DNA of 64,000 bases, taken from Epiperipatus broadwayi. Lineage: Eukaryota; Onychophora; Udeonychophora; Euonychophora; Peripatidae. Below are positions 46,781 to 58,400 of this stretch, piece by piece. The translations under genes were made by a program, and so were the position numbers. The number at the start of each line of letters is the position of its first letter. Position 1 is the stretch's first letter. Location: positions 2,786,001 through 2,850,000 of the forward strand of contig JAQFVV010000032.1 in the NCBI GenBank assembly GCA_028023455.1, read 5' to 3'. Under the pieces are notes generated by a model. It was not told the DNA's origin and ran no database searches. It worked only from the letters and a program-made list of their open reading frames with translations.

Positions 46781-49700
46781 TGTAAATATATTAATTTATT
46801 TAAGCGTTAATGAAGTAAAATCTTAATTATTTCAATAATATCCTTAGTAAAATAAATTTAAAATTTTATTCTAAAGTATATTTTGAATAAGATTTCCTGG
46901 GTTCATTCATTCAGATCTTGGAAAATCATATGAAAGTTATTTATTTTATTAGTCGAATACTGTAATTTATCACTTGTTATTAATCTAATTAAACAATTTT
47001 AATTAATTAACAATTATGAATGTCAGATTACTTATGTTGGTTCATTATAATGTTCTCCATATCACATTAGTATGAGTATGCATATTTTAAATTAAATTTA
47101 ATTAACACTTATTCAGGATTGGGATAATATATGTTTTATATATAGATTAATTGCTTATATGCAAAAAATGCATGATTATATTATGTAAGTTTACATTTTT
47201 TTATAACTAATGCAGCCATATATGATTCTTATTTTGATTCACTATTATGATAATTTTTTACATCTACAAGGAAATTAATCTCTTTTAGAACTTAGAATTA
47301 CGATGGCTCAATTTTGGGAATCAAGAAATAGAATATATTTTTATATCAAACTTGTAGTCTTAATAATCCATTACAAGTAAAAGTAATAATCCAAATCTTA
47401 ACTGACCCATTCATGTTATTTTGCTAAGTTTATTTTGAAGCATTATTGTATTAGGTATATAGTCTAAACAGTAATATTAAAAAATATGGTCTTAAAGAAT
47501 TTGACTTATCTATACATGTTGCTCTGATTTATAAAGCTTAGTGTGGAGTGATTACACTTGATTTGGCTAGAGTTCAAAGTTCACAATGATATATTTTGTT
47601 ACTTAATGCAGTTCATTAATTTTGTTGAATTTATTAAACATAATAATGAGATTTTAAATATATAGACAGTTATGCACTTTAGAATATTATTTTCTTTAGT
47701 GGATTATGTAAAATGTTATTCTAAAAAAAATATACCCCTCTTTCTTTTTTTTAAGCAAAGTAAATAATAGAACTATCGGAATGAAAAATATTTAGAAATT
47801 GCTGATACTATTTAACATATGACAATTCTTTTAAATCTTTAATCTATTTTAAGATGTGATATGTTGGACTATTTCCATCATTTATGAATGAATCTTTTTA
47901 TAGTTTTATTTTATTTATTTATTTACATTATTATGGTATCTTGATCAGTTGATTTTAAGATCATTAAGCTATTTTTGAAATCAGTTTTTATTTTTGAATT
48001 TTTATTTGATATTTTTATTGCATAAGCGATACTGCCAAAAAAAAAAAAAAAATGGATTCAAAAAATTTATAAGTCCATCTATATTAATAAACAAATTGCA
48101 TTTAGGACATTTAGTAGAATGTTTAATGAAATTGAAAATTGATGTAAGTGTAAGAATAAGACAGCAACATATATACAATAAAAACTATTATTGATCAATT
48201 TTCAAGAAAAAAAAAAAAAAAGATAGATGAGGAAAAATCATAAAAACAGAAATTTTTTTTGAAATCTGTTTGGAGCAAAGTGGACAATAAATAAAACATG
48301 ACCATCATTTCTTATGCTTATACAATCTGTTAAAATAGTAGTCACTGTCCATGACTTGCATTAAATGGCATTGTTGAATGGAAACAGTTGTTACTGTTTT
48401 TTCAGACAATAAATGCTGAAAAATAATTTATGGGGGATAATAGGTAAAGATTTTTGCTATATATATATATAATAATAAAAGTTTAATAAACATAATTATA
48501 GTTTTAAGAATCCTTAAGTTAAAGTAATAATAATATTCTTTAAGTAAGGCTAATACAGCAATATATATATTATTTTCCTTTTCATTTTTAAAATTTATTA
48601 CTTTTTAGTGATATAAGAGTTTTTTAAAGTTTATAATACAGATCTAAATATTGAAATGTTAAGATAAATTACATTAAGCAAGTGTTGGACAATCATAGGA
48701 ATGCTTGTGTTAACATTATTAATACAATATAGAAGTACTGTTTTATATATATAAAACATTAATATTTTACACTTAAATGGAATTATATAACATTTGAATA
48801 ATGTCTAAATTATTTTTCATGGGAAAAAATGCCACAATTTTTTCATTAACATTCAGTAGAAAATATCAACTTTTTTTTTCATATTAATCAACAGTCTCAT
48901 TAATATTTATGTCAAGTAATTTAGGCAATAGTTAAAGCTTAATATTTCATCATCAGCAATATATTACTCAAAAGAATTTTTGACTGTGCTGGTTATTATA
49001 TGGATCGGAGAATTATTATCCTGCAAGATAACAATGTTGTTTAAAAAGCAATATTAAAATCATTTGCACCTGTGATCTATCCATAAAAAATAATGATTTA
49101 ATGAGAAAAATTTCATAGTATAGTTATCTAAATCATGGAATAAAATAGTTAATTTATACACTTGTTTTAATGATTACTAAATCTTTTCTTCAAAATATCA
49201 TTATTTTTACTTAACATATTTTCAGTTATCCATTATTTACTTCTAATGATCATGGCACTCACACATCTGAGTCGTGTTTACATCAATGCAAATTTTTCAT
49301 AAATTATTTTGATAGTCATTGATCTTTATAATGATGTGTCCTGTTGTAATTTTTTTTTTTTTTTTACTTTTATATTTTTTCTGTAAGCATTCAGTTTTGA
49401 CTTAAATTGTTTTTAGTATTTTTATTCTTTCATTTTTAATCAGTTCAGTCATCATTTTTGAGTAAGTCAGTTTTGAAACATTAAGCAATTCAAAAGTTTT
49501 ATATATTAATGTTCTAATTTATTCCTCAGTAGTTTGCACTCTTTTAAATTCACATATTTTTGATTTTTTTTTTTTTAAAGACCTTTGAAATATACATCAA
49601 TTTACTAGCAGTCATTTCTTACCTGCTTCTTTATGGTTTTATATGTATAAAAGAATGAATTTTATAGTGATAACTATATTATGCATGCATATATTTATGT

Positions 49701-49970
49701 CCTGTTTAATTAAGTCACCATGAGTGTGGTACAATGTAAAAGTGCACTCTTATCATTGAATTGTTCCATTCTGTATGACCTATAAATATATGTGTTTGTA
49801 TAATTTACATTATAGGCAGAATTATTGATATATTTATTTACTTGGTAAATATTTATATATCTGTCTGGGTGATCTCATTATTATGTTGAACATCTATCTA
49901 TATTGCTTAGTGAATATTAAAAGAAAATGATCTGATTGTTTCAGAACAAAATAATTGAATATATTAATTA
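46781..49970. other. Long AT-rich intronic region
   Basis: No exon or intact element. A short match to the outer edge of the PLE arm (TTGGACTATTTCCATCA) occurs at about 47,864-47,880. A long poly-A tract lies at about 48,038-48,051. Confidence 0.4.
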
Positions 49971-49978
49971 CATTAGAT

Positions 49979-50460
49979 CAGTGGTCTTCAACCACCGGTG
50001 CCGGGCCGTAGAAGTTCTTTGCTGGTCCGCGATAGACTGGCAAGAAAGTTTTAATAACAAAATAAGAAGATTTTAAACTTTTAATTAATATAAACAATTT
50101 TTATTTATTTTTTTCATTGCACTTTTACCTGATAAAAAAAAAGAAACAGAACAAAATCTAATCAGTCATACATAAATTAATTTGTTTTTCTAGTTATCAC
50201 AGATATTTATGTGGGGGGGGGGGATAGAATTAAATTTTTTATTACTTTTCTAAAAAAATTCAAAATTAAAAAAAAAAAAGTTTTTTATTATACAAACTCC
50301 ATATATATAACTTCATCTAAGGCTAAGCTGTTTACATCTTTAAGAAAATTTATCTATAGACTTCTGCTGGTCCATGAAACCTTATCTTTATTTTTGCCGG
50401 TCGCGAAACCTTATCCTTATTTTTACCGGTCCGCAGGTGTGAAAAGGTTGAAGACCACTG
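49979..50460. mobile_element. hAT-type MITE with 8-bp TSD
   Basis: 482-bp element with 15-bp perfect inverted ends CAGTGGTCTTCAACC and perfect 8-bp TSDs CATTAGAT (49,971-49,978 and 50,461-50,468). CAGTGGT.TCAACC ends with nearby CCGGTCC/GGGCCG blocks are typical of hAT-Charlie-like elements. The subterminal part repeats a TTATTTTTnCCGGTC unit two to three times near 50,370-50,430. No transposase coding; the ORF crossing it is incidental. Confidence 0.9.
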
Positions 50461-50589
50461 CATTAGATTGTCAATACTTTTTGAATTCCTCAGAAAAATA
50501 TATATTGGTATATACCTGCAAAAATGTTTGTCTGAAAAAATATCTTACCTATTATGTTTTTTCATCTGCTAATAATCATAAATTATAAT

Positions 50590-51526
50590 TCTGTACTTTT
50601 CGTTTATTGACAGTTTATATATATATATAGCTCCCTAGGGAGTTTACAATAGAGTTAACAAAATTTACATTTAAATCTATTAACTGAAAATAAATTTAAT
50701 ATGTTGTTAAATATGAGGCTCTGCTTTTTTATTTCAAAGTAGCTTATAGTTATCCTGAAATTACTTTAATATATGCTCTGCATGTTAATATATCAATGAA
50801 TTGAATGCTTATATATGATCCAAGCTAAAGTACAGATGAGTTCATTCTGTACTTTTCATTTATTAATGTTTAGTTTATATATAGTTTGTTGGGTGCTTTC
50901 AGTAGCTTCTACATTAATTACATCTATATTTCAGCTATCAAAATTTATATTTATTAATATTTTTTTAATATTTAGAGATTGTTAAATATGAGGGTTGGCC
51001 TTTCAGACTGATTAGTTATATTGATTTCAGAATAGCGTATAGTTGTCATTAAATTACGTTAATATATATAAATCACACTTTGTGTGTTGATATGTCAATA
51101 AAGCAAATGCTTATATACAATTCATGCTAAAGTACAGGTGGGTCCATTCTCTACTTTTTGTTTATTGATGGTTACTTTACATATAGTTCATGGGGGATTT
51201 TCAGTAGTTTCCAAATTAATTATATCTATATATGAGCTATCAAAATTTATATTTGCATCTATTATGTAAAAATTAATTGAATATTTGGAGGCTGTTAAAT
51301 AGGAGGCTTAGTCTTTCTTTCTGATTATGATGATTTCAGAATAGCTTATAATTGTCCTAAAATTACACTCATTTTCTTTGTATTAATATATCAATAAATT
51401 GAGTACTTGTATAGAATTCAAGTTAAAATACAAATGAGTCCATTCTATATCTTTCATTTATTGATGGTTACTTTACATGTAGCTCACTGGGGTATTTCAG
51501 TCGCTTCTTCATTAATTACATAATAA
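50590..51526 (+). repeat. ~300-bp tandem array, about 3.3 units
   Basis: Units start near 50,590, 50,844, 51,150 and 51,445 with the recurring order CATTCT..TACTTTT..TTTATTGA, then TTTCAGTAGCTTC, ATTAATTACAT, GCTATCAAAATTTATATTT, TTAAAT..GAGGCT, then ATTTCAGAATAGCTTATA and ATATCAATAAA. The first unit is shorter (~254 bp) and the last is truncated after about 80 bp. Copies have diverged by roughly 15-25% by eye, so the array is old. Confidence 0.75.
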
Positions 51527-51629
51527 TAGTATATCAGAGTAGTGATAAAGCAAGAGGCAGTGATAATACTAAAGGTTACAAATGATAAATCAAATTTTTT
51601 TCTAATTTACTTGTTACAAACTCTTTAAG

Positions 51630-52688
51630 ACCAGAATGGAGGACTGCATTTGTGGCTAAGAAACTAGCAAATATAAGATCGATATAAGTGTTTTTAGTGA
51701 AATTAATTTCCTACCTGAAGGATGTTTACTAGGGTTGGATATAAGTTTTTTGAAAAGGCAAGTCAGTCAGTGAAAGTAAAAATGCATGGTATTGGATTTG
51801 CTATAAAAGTCTAGATTAGTATATTCTATTGTTAAAATTTCTTATCTTTGCAAAATAATACTAGTGCTCATTTTACTAGTACCTGTGCTCCTGCCTGAGA
51901 TTCAGAAAATTTAGAGAAGGAAAGCTTTTATTCCTTGTGGCATAGCATTATTACACCAAAACTATTAAAAGGTAATTTTTTTTGGATACTTTAATATTGG
52001 TATAAATAGCATATTTTGACTAAAAGTTATTGGAAATAATGGTATTGATAGGTTCGTTATTATTGAATTTATGCACAACACTTTGTTTAGATAGAGAAAC
52101 TGCTATAAAGGAACATAAATGGATGCATCTACACTTAAAAAAAATAGCATTTAATAGATTACATTATAGTTAGGAATTATAATATTACAAGAGAAGTTCA
52201 CCTTACACAATCATTTATATGCTCAAATTGTTGGACTATCATAGATTAGTATGGTCTAAGATTAATATGATAGTTGTCTCAAAAAATAGATATTATTCCA
52301 ATCATATTCTCTAGAAAATTGATGTTTCTTGTTTAAAAGAATCTATTATACATATTAAATTTTATCAGCTATTAAACACTAACATTGCTAATTGGATCTT
52401 CAGGAGTGTTATATTACTGAAGCATAGAATTTTCTTAAGTGTTATTAATACAGTAAATATAGTCTTTGCTTTAATAAAAAGATTAATCATGACTGATTTG
52501 CTGACAATGATCTTATTATTAATGATTTAATTAGAAATAAATGTTGTAGTTTGTGCTTGGAAGAATATAATAGATTAAATGTGGAACTTCATAATAAATA
52601 TAAACATTTGAAGGCAGAAGTTCAGGAACTGACAAGAAAGCTTAAAACTGCAAAGAAAATATTAACATTTACTGATAATAATTTTATA
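51630..52688 (+). mobile_element. Non-LTR endonuclease remnant, probably 5' half of a split LINE
   Basis: Frames piece together as WRTAFVAKKLANIR.., VGYKFFEKASQSVKVKM and HGIGFAIK (about 51,640-51,820); KWMHLHLK near 52,120; and, allowing one indel, WTDHRLVWSKI near 52,230. These match, in order, the WRTALVARELARY, VGAGYTFF..GVAFAI, TWMHPRS and TDHRLV segments of the APE-type endonuclease of a widespread LINE group, distinct from the RTE copies above. A short open segment (52,551-52,742) reading LHNKYKHLKAEVQELTRKL could be the linker or chance. The RT of the same group resumes at 55,440, beyond the PLE. Confidence 0.55.
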
Positions 52689-52689
52689 T

Positions 52690-53530
52690 TGGACTATTTC
52701 CATCAGCTAATATATGTATTGAATATCTTTAGAAAAATTTAACTTTATTTAAATATTCCAAATACATTCAACTGTTAGTAATAGCACATCAAACAGGTTA
52801 AAATATGCACAATGTTTTGAGAGGTATTAGTCTCTCCTCTTCTTCAGGTGTTGCTGGCCTGACCAGTGACAGTACTAGCATGAGATTCAAACCTGGGTCC
52901 TTAGATTCTTGAGTTTTGAATTTTAAGATAACACTCTAACCAACTGAGCCATCCTGCCAGAGGCAACAGTTTGTAGTAATTTCATATATTTATCTATGAG
53001 ATTCCTCCTGATTTCTCCACTTTATTCTAAGAGCAAAGCTGATTAGTGATTTCCATACATTATGTATAGTCACACTGGGCTGGCTTATGGGATTTTTTAC
53101 CATCATGTGAGCCGTTTCTATATCCAATATTTTTGTACTTTCCCAATTGAACCTATATTCATTGGCACATACATGTTTTGCTACCTTAGACATATCTGTT
53201 TTCTCTCTTCTAATCATCAGTTTGTGTTCTTACAAGGGCTTTTCAATGGGGTGACTGGTCTGACCAATATATGTTCTTCCACATTCACATGGTATTTTAT
53301 AGACGCAGTTTTTCCTTTTCATCATTTCAAGTTTAGGCTTTGTAGATGTTAGAATTCCTCATAGGGTGGTATGGCTCTGGAAAGCTGTTCTGATATTATA
53401 CTGATTGCAGATTTTCCTTAATTTGTCTACTATTTTTGGAATGTATGGATACACTATAGTACCAATAATTGTCTTTTCTCTTGATAGTCCGTTTTGTTGT
53501 CTATTTAAAGTTTTTTTAATAACAGCTACA
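52690..53530 (-). repeat. Left inverted arm of the PLE (GIY-YIG half)
   Basis: On the minus strand it reads YKIPCECGRTYIGQTSHPIE (about 53,310-53,250), a near-perfect GIY-YIG nuclease motif of EN(+) PLEs. It continues into MIRREKTDMSKVAKHVC and NPISQPSVTIHNVWKSL, then stop, tRNA-like segment and terminal motif. This arm preserves the GIY-YIG motif better than the right arm, which reads YEIPCNV.EHIL. Confidence 0.8.
52841..52958 (-). repeat. tRNA-like segment and terminal motif in the left PLE arm
   Basis: Minus strand: ATGGCTCAGTTGGTTAGAG fits the polymerase III A box (TRGCNNARYNGG). About 60 bases on, AGGTTTGAATC is a B box with one change (GTTTGAATC for GTTCGAATC). Then GTC, a hairpin CTGG..CCAG and CTGAAGA (52,841-52,847) follow. 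Probably a tRNA-derived module that is part of the PLE 3' region, since it recurs in the other arm. Confidence 0.65.
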
Positions 53531-53534
53531 AGCA

Positions 53535-55055
53535 TTGCTCAGAAAGCATCACAAGTACTTCACTGATTCAGAAAAAAGTAAAATAACATCGTATTTCAGC
53601 AAAATTCCTTATCTTTATGGTCTACCTAAAATCCATAAGGATCATGTTTCATTAAGATCTATTGTTAGTTCTAGAGATTCACCTTACCAAAATTTGGCAA
53701 GATTTCTTCTCAAAGTTCTAAATCCTTTGGCATACAAGACCCAGTCCTTTGTCAGGGATTCTAAATACTTTGTAGAATTGATCAAGAACATGAAAATTGA
53801 AAGAACTAACTTATTTGATAAACTTTGATGTGGAAAGTTTATTTATGAATGTACCATGTGAAGAAGCATTGTCTATTGTAAGGAAAAGATTAAATGGTGA
53901 TAATAGTTTATAAACCAGAACAGCTCTTCTTGTTAACGGTATAATGTAACTGTTAACATTCTGCATAAAAACAACTTACTTTCAATATAACACAATTCTT
54001 CCAACAAAATCAGGGAATGGCTATGGGCTCACCATTGTCTCCCCTGATTAGCAATATTTACATGGAAGAACTTGAAACCTTAGCTATAAAAACTACTCCA
54101 TATCCACCTAAAGTTTGGCTTTGCTATGTGGATGATACATTTGTTGTATGGCCACATGGTGAAGCACTCCTACAAACTTTCTGGAAACACATCAACAATA
54201 TATCCCCTTCAATTAAATTCACAATAGAATCAGAACAAGAATAAAAATTGGCATTCTTAGATGTTCTTATGACAAGATTCCCTCATGGCAAAATCAAAAC
54301 TACAGTTTACCAAAAACCTACACATGCAGGAAAATACCTATCCTATACATCCAAGCACACCAAAAACCCAAAACATGGAGTTATACTATCACTATGGAAC
54401 AGAGCAAAAGAAGTTTGTTCAGAAACTAGTGATGTGGAAAAAGAAAAGATCTATATAGAACAAACTCTTATGAAAAATGGTTGTCCATCACTTGTTATTA
54501 AGAAAACTTTAAATAGGCAACAAAAAGAACCATCAAGGGAAACGACAATTATTGTACTATAGTGTACCCATATATTCTAAAAATAGCAGACAAATTAAGG
54601 AAAGTCTGCAATCAGCCTAACATCAGAACAGCTTTCCAGAGCCATACCACCCTACGAGGAATTCTAACATCTACAAAACCTAAACTTGAAATGATGAAAA
54701 GGAAAAATGCATCTATGAAATACCATGTAATGTGGAAGAACATATATTGGTAAAACCAGTCATTCCATTGAAAAATGCTTGCAAGAACACAAACTGATGA
54801 TTAGAAGAGAGAAAACATATGTCTACATTAGCAGAACAAGTATGTGCCAATGAACATATGTTCAATTGGGAAAATACAAAAATATTGAATAGAGAAGAAA
54901 AGGTACAAAGAAGAAAATTTAAAGAAACTGCTCACATGACAATGGCAAAAAATCCCATAAGCCAACCCAATATGACTATGCATAATGTATGGAAACCACT
55001 AATCAGATTTGCTCTTAGGAAAAAGTGGAGAAATCAGGAGGAACCTCACAGATAA
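53535..55055 (+). pseudogene. Penelope-like RT plus GIY-YIG endonuclease, broken
   Basis: Frame 1 (53,535-53,828) has IPYLYGLPKIHKDHVSLR and SPYQNLARFLLKVLNP, the PLE fingers motifs. After a frameshift, FDVESLFMNVPCEEALSI (motif A) follows. Frame 2 (54,017-54,244) has MAMGSPLSPLISNIYMEEL and the catalytic CYVDDTFVVWPH. A stop at about 54,242 precedes LAFLDVLMTRFPHGKIKT and TVYQKPTHAGKYLSYTS (54,248-54,562). Then YEIPCNV (about 54,714) begins the GIY-YIG endonuclease, and MSTLAEQVCANEHMFNW (54,819-55,055) ends the protein. The catalytic YVDD is intact, but frameshifts and stops break the gene at four or more places, and the first part of the RT is missing. The whole looks relatively young compared with the 24.9-29.0 kb PLE pair. 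Confidence 0.85.
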
Positions 55056-55345
55056 ATATATGAAATTACTACAGACCTGCCTTTGGCAGGATGGCTCAGT
55101 TGGTTAGAGTGTTACCTTAAAATTCAAAATTTTAAAAATCTAAGGATCGAAGTTTGAATCCCGTGCTAGAACTGTCACTGGTCATACCAGCAACACCTGA
55201 AGGAGAGGGGAGACTAATACCTCTCGAAACATGCATATATTAACCTGTTTGATGTGCTATTAGTAACAGTTGAGGGTATTTGGAATATTTAAATAAAGTT
55301 AAATTTTTCTCAAGACATTCAATACTTATATTAGATGATGGAAAT
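54490..55345 (+). repeat. Right inverted arm of the PLE
   Basis: Pairs with 52,690-53,530 from TTATTAAGAAAACTTTAAAT at the inner end to the outer TTCAATACTTATATTAGATG. It includes the GIY-YIG end and the 3' module. Confidence 0.8.
55085..55230 (+). repeat. tRNA-like segment and hammerhead-like terminal motif in the right PLE arm
   Basis: GGCAGGATGGCTCAGTTGG (A box) and AAGTTTGAATCCC (B-box-like) are followed by CTGTCACTGG, a hairpin (CTGGT/ACCAG), CTGAAGG (55,197-55,203), a six-pair stem GAGAGG/CCTCTC and GAAAC (55,226-55,230). The left arm has CTGAAGA with the family stem AGAGG/CCTCT but AAAAC in the second box. The two arms together suggest an ancestral CTGAAGA-stem-CGAAAC core. A full hammerhead fold is less clear than at 5,502-5,574, because the stem I side is not contiguous with the first box. 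Confidence 0.55.
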
Positions 55346-55439
55346 ATTTTAATATATAAGTACAACTAGAACAACCATCATCACAAACCTTCCGAAAAAC
55401 ATTTACTGATTGTGGTCATTCTGGTTCTTCTTCTTTTTT

Positions 55440-56600
55440 TTTTTTTGACACATTTAAAGCAACATATGAACATGAGAAACAGTATCATAATGATATTAAA
55501 TAATGATATAAGAAATGATATGTCAATTTTCAATGATATATCCATTTTGTTTACCACTTAGATAAAAATATTCTGCTTAATGAAGTCAAACAGGTCTTTA
55601 TATTTTTAAAAATAGAAAGGCTGCAGGTCCTAATGAAATACCTGGAGAAGTTTTAAAATATGATGATATGTTAGCTTTAAAAATATTAGAATTTTTTAGG
55701 AATATCTGGACCATGAAGTTGTGTTCTTAAGGATTCTTTTAATGGTCCAGTTTTTGAAAACTTGCAATAGTTATCATGGAATATTATTATTATTATCCAT
55801 TATAGCAAAGGTATTTTTAAGAGTTTTTTTGAATAGGTCGCTTACAGTTACAAGTGAATGTTTACTAAAGATTTCATGTAGCTTTAGATAATCCAGAAGG
55901 ACTATAGACATGTTTTTTTTTTGCCAAGTAAATGCAAGAAACATGACAGGAACAAAGAAGTAATTTCTACAATGCTTTTATTGATTTGGTCTAAGTATTT
56001 GATTCAATTAATAGGACTGGTCTGTGGCATTGTTTGAAATTAATTGCTTGTCCACCAAAGGTTATTCACATTATACAATATCAACATGAATGAATGAGAG
56101 AAAATAGTTATTACACTATATTACACTACAGATAGAAAATATTAATCAAACAGGAATCAAGATACGATACAGGTTTAATGATAAATTTTGTAATTGGAAT
56201 CACTTAAATGCACAAACAAGAACTTCATCTTCCTGGATTCTGGATGTACAATATGCTGATGATTGTGTTATTTTTGTCAGTTCAAAAGTTGTTTTACAGA
56301 ATGATTTTAATAATTTGAATGCAACCTTGCTTTATTAATGAATGTTGGAAATACTCAGCCAGTGATGGAAGAAAAACCCTCAGCAACTTTTAGCTTGGAT
56401 GGTTATCCACTTGAAAATGAAATTTAGTTTAAATACCTTGGTAATTTTATAAATAGAAAGGTGGATTTAGGTGTTGAAATCCAATTTAAATTCCAATATG
56501 TTGCTGTTGTTTTTAACAAATTAAAAGATAGAATATTTTATCACAGGGAAATAACTACTGCCAATAAGTTAGCCATTTATAGTTATTTTACCTAATTTAT
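55440..56600 (+). mobile_element. Non-LTR RT remnant, probably 3' half of the split LINE
   Basis: Plus-strand frames read LLNEVKQVFIF.., KAAGPNEIPGEVLKYDD (about 55,617-55,665), NYHGILLLLSIIAKVFL, a TIDMFF-type segment near 55,900, FIDLV*VFDSINRTGLWHCL (about 55,977-56,035; motif A with one stop), PPKVIHIIQYQHE, IRYRFNDKFCNWNHLNAQTR, VQYADDCVIFVSS (about 56,247-56,285; the YADD box), and FKYLGNFINRKVDLGVEI. This order is the RT of the LINE group whose endonuclease is at 51,630-52,688. Many stops. The C-terminal part after about 56,600 is missing. Confidence 0.7.
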
Positions 56601-57439
56601 CAAATTGAAATAAAACTCATTATAGTATTTAAATATTCATAATGTGAAAATGAACTCTGCAATGATATGTTGAAAGTGAAATCTGTTACTATGATGATAT
56701 TTTTTTTCACATTTTGTAGAAAAAAATAAGTTTCTAATATGATTACAAAATTTATGAGAATCAAGACCATGAATGAATTTTCTGATAAAGTTTTTTGTCT
56801 AATTATGAAACTACTTGTACAAAAAAAAAAAAAGCATTCTAAGCTTTCATTTTTTTATTACTTTACATTTTAAATGATGAGGTTAAATATTTTCATTAAC
56901 AAGAACAATATAAGTAATTCTGCATATCCCATTTATACAATAATAAATGCTTAGCATAATAGAGAAAGTAATTTACAGAACTTGGTATGCCAACTGCAAT
57001 TAACAAGGTTAATAGTCATCTTATCATTATCATTTGAAATTTTCCCATCTTCTATGGCTGAATGACAAAATCAAAAGCTAATGGTTTTTGATCAATTTTC
57101 TAGTTGAGAAAAATACAAAATACGGTTTGCTCAATCTACAACTTGTATGCTTAAATCTTTTATGATTGACGATATGATTTTTTATTTTTGTTGATATTTA
57201 ATTTATTTCTTTTTGATCTTGTTTTTTTAAAGCTTGCAACTAAGTCTGCTACTCATTTCTGAATTTTTGACTATTGGTTATGCTATGCTTTTTTTTAATT
57301 CTGTAGTGAGTTCTCCTTGACTTCAAGTTTTTATGAGTATAATTATTTGGATTCTTCCATTCATATTTACTTTCATTACAGTCTGTAAAAATATAAAGAT
57401 TTATATTAATCCTATATTGAATAATGTTATCATTATTTT
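56601..57439. other. AT-rich spacer
   Basis: No supported feature. An ORF at 57,249-57,446 on the minus strand has no recognisable domain. Confidence 0.4.
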
Positions 57440-58400
57440 CACCCATTATCAGTCTACTTCAGGATGAATGTTTCTAGTTTAATAGTTTTTCTCCAATCTA
57501 TTGTCTTCCTTCTTCACTTAACATTAACAAACTTTCTTATTTCATCTGTCTTACATGTGTTCTGTATGTCTTGGAATCCAAATTAGTCATCTGGATATCA
57601 GAGTTGATCAGAAAAGTACAGTCAATTTTTTTTTTTAAATATTGTTACATATATCTCATACATATATTCAAGATCAAGACTTGCTTTACATTTACACATG
57701 ACTAATATTGAATGATAACATTTAAGCTATCCATGTTTAGATAGTAAATCATATTTGGAAGTATTGTAACTTCGGAAGTCAGTGTTAGTATAATTATGAA
57801 AGTAATTATTAGTTTGTAAATTTACAATGCTTTTAATTTTTCCCCCACATATTTGCACATACTATTAATGAATGTATCTCTCAGATACATGCAATTTCTG
57901 CCATAATTTTTTTTTACTATGATTTTAATATTTCTTTATTTAATAATTTTTAGATTATAATTGAAAGTAAATGAAAAGATCATGTATTTAATAAATGCAA
58001 ATTTAGAGTTTTTGATATTTTTTTTTTGCATTTAGCATATATAAGAAACAAATATAGCTTTTATATACATTGCATAATCTTATTTTATCATAATCTCAGT
58101 AGGATTAAAACTTTTAACTGTCTATTTATTGTCTGTCCTAGAATACATCTAGCATAGCTCCACTTTAATTGATGTCAATGATAGCTGTTTGTTATTTATT
58201 ATTTAACTCTCAACTTATATCTCTCTATACTTTGATTGAGTTGTCTGAAATCTCTATGTCCTTCTTTTATTAAGAATCCAAGTTTCAGAACTGTAAATAA
58301 GAACTAGTAAAACATTTATAAAAATTTTTTTTTTTTAAAAAACACATAGGCTCTTTGTCTTTTAATATTATTTCTACTAAATGGACCTGAAAGTTCAGGA
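57440..58400 (-). mobile_element. RTE-like element, 3' fragment, split by ~540 bp
   Basis: 57,440-57,605 matches the last ~160 bp of the RTE element on the minus strand (ATCAGTCTACTTCAGGATGA start). 58,150-58,400 continues with the next upstream part (TCCAAGTTTCAGA, ACACATAGG). The 57,606-58,150 interval does not match and is probably an insertion. Very diverged. Confidence 0.55.

Larger units (their letters stand above)
52690..55345 (+). mobile_element. Penelope-like element with inverted terminal arms
   Basis: A central RT core (53,530-54,490) is flanked by inverted arms: 52,690-53,530 (minus orientation) and 54,490-55,345 (plus orientation). Each arm carries the GIY-YIG endonuclease end, a tRNA-like segment and a hammerhead-like terminal motif. 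A complete or partial copy joined head to head with a 5'-truncated inverted copy is the usual integration form of Penelope elements. The arms differ by scattered substitutions and several indels. Confidence 0.85.

Noticed and set aside
52551-52742. 63-residue ORF with coiled-coil-like heptads (LHNKYKHLKAEVQELTRKL)
   Set aside because: It sits between the LINE endonuclease remnant and the PLE arm. It is too short and lacks splice signals in a matching phase; more likely a LINE linker or chance.
52878-55171. Functional tRNA genes in the PLE arms
   Set aside because: The B box has a C-to-T change, the intervening sequence does not form an anticodon arm of normal size, and no acceptor stem closes around it. 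Better explained as tRNA-derived modules.
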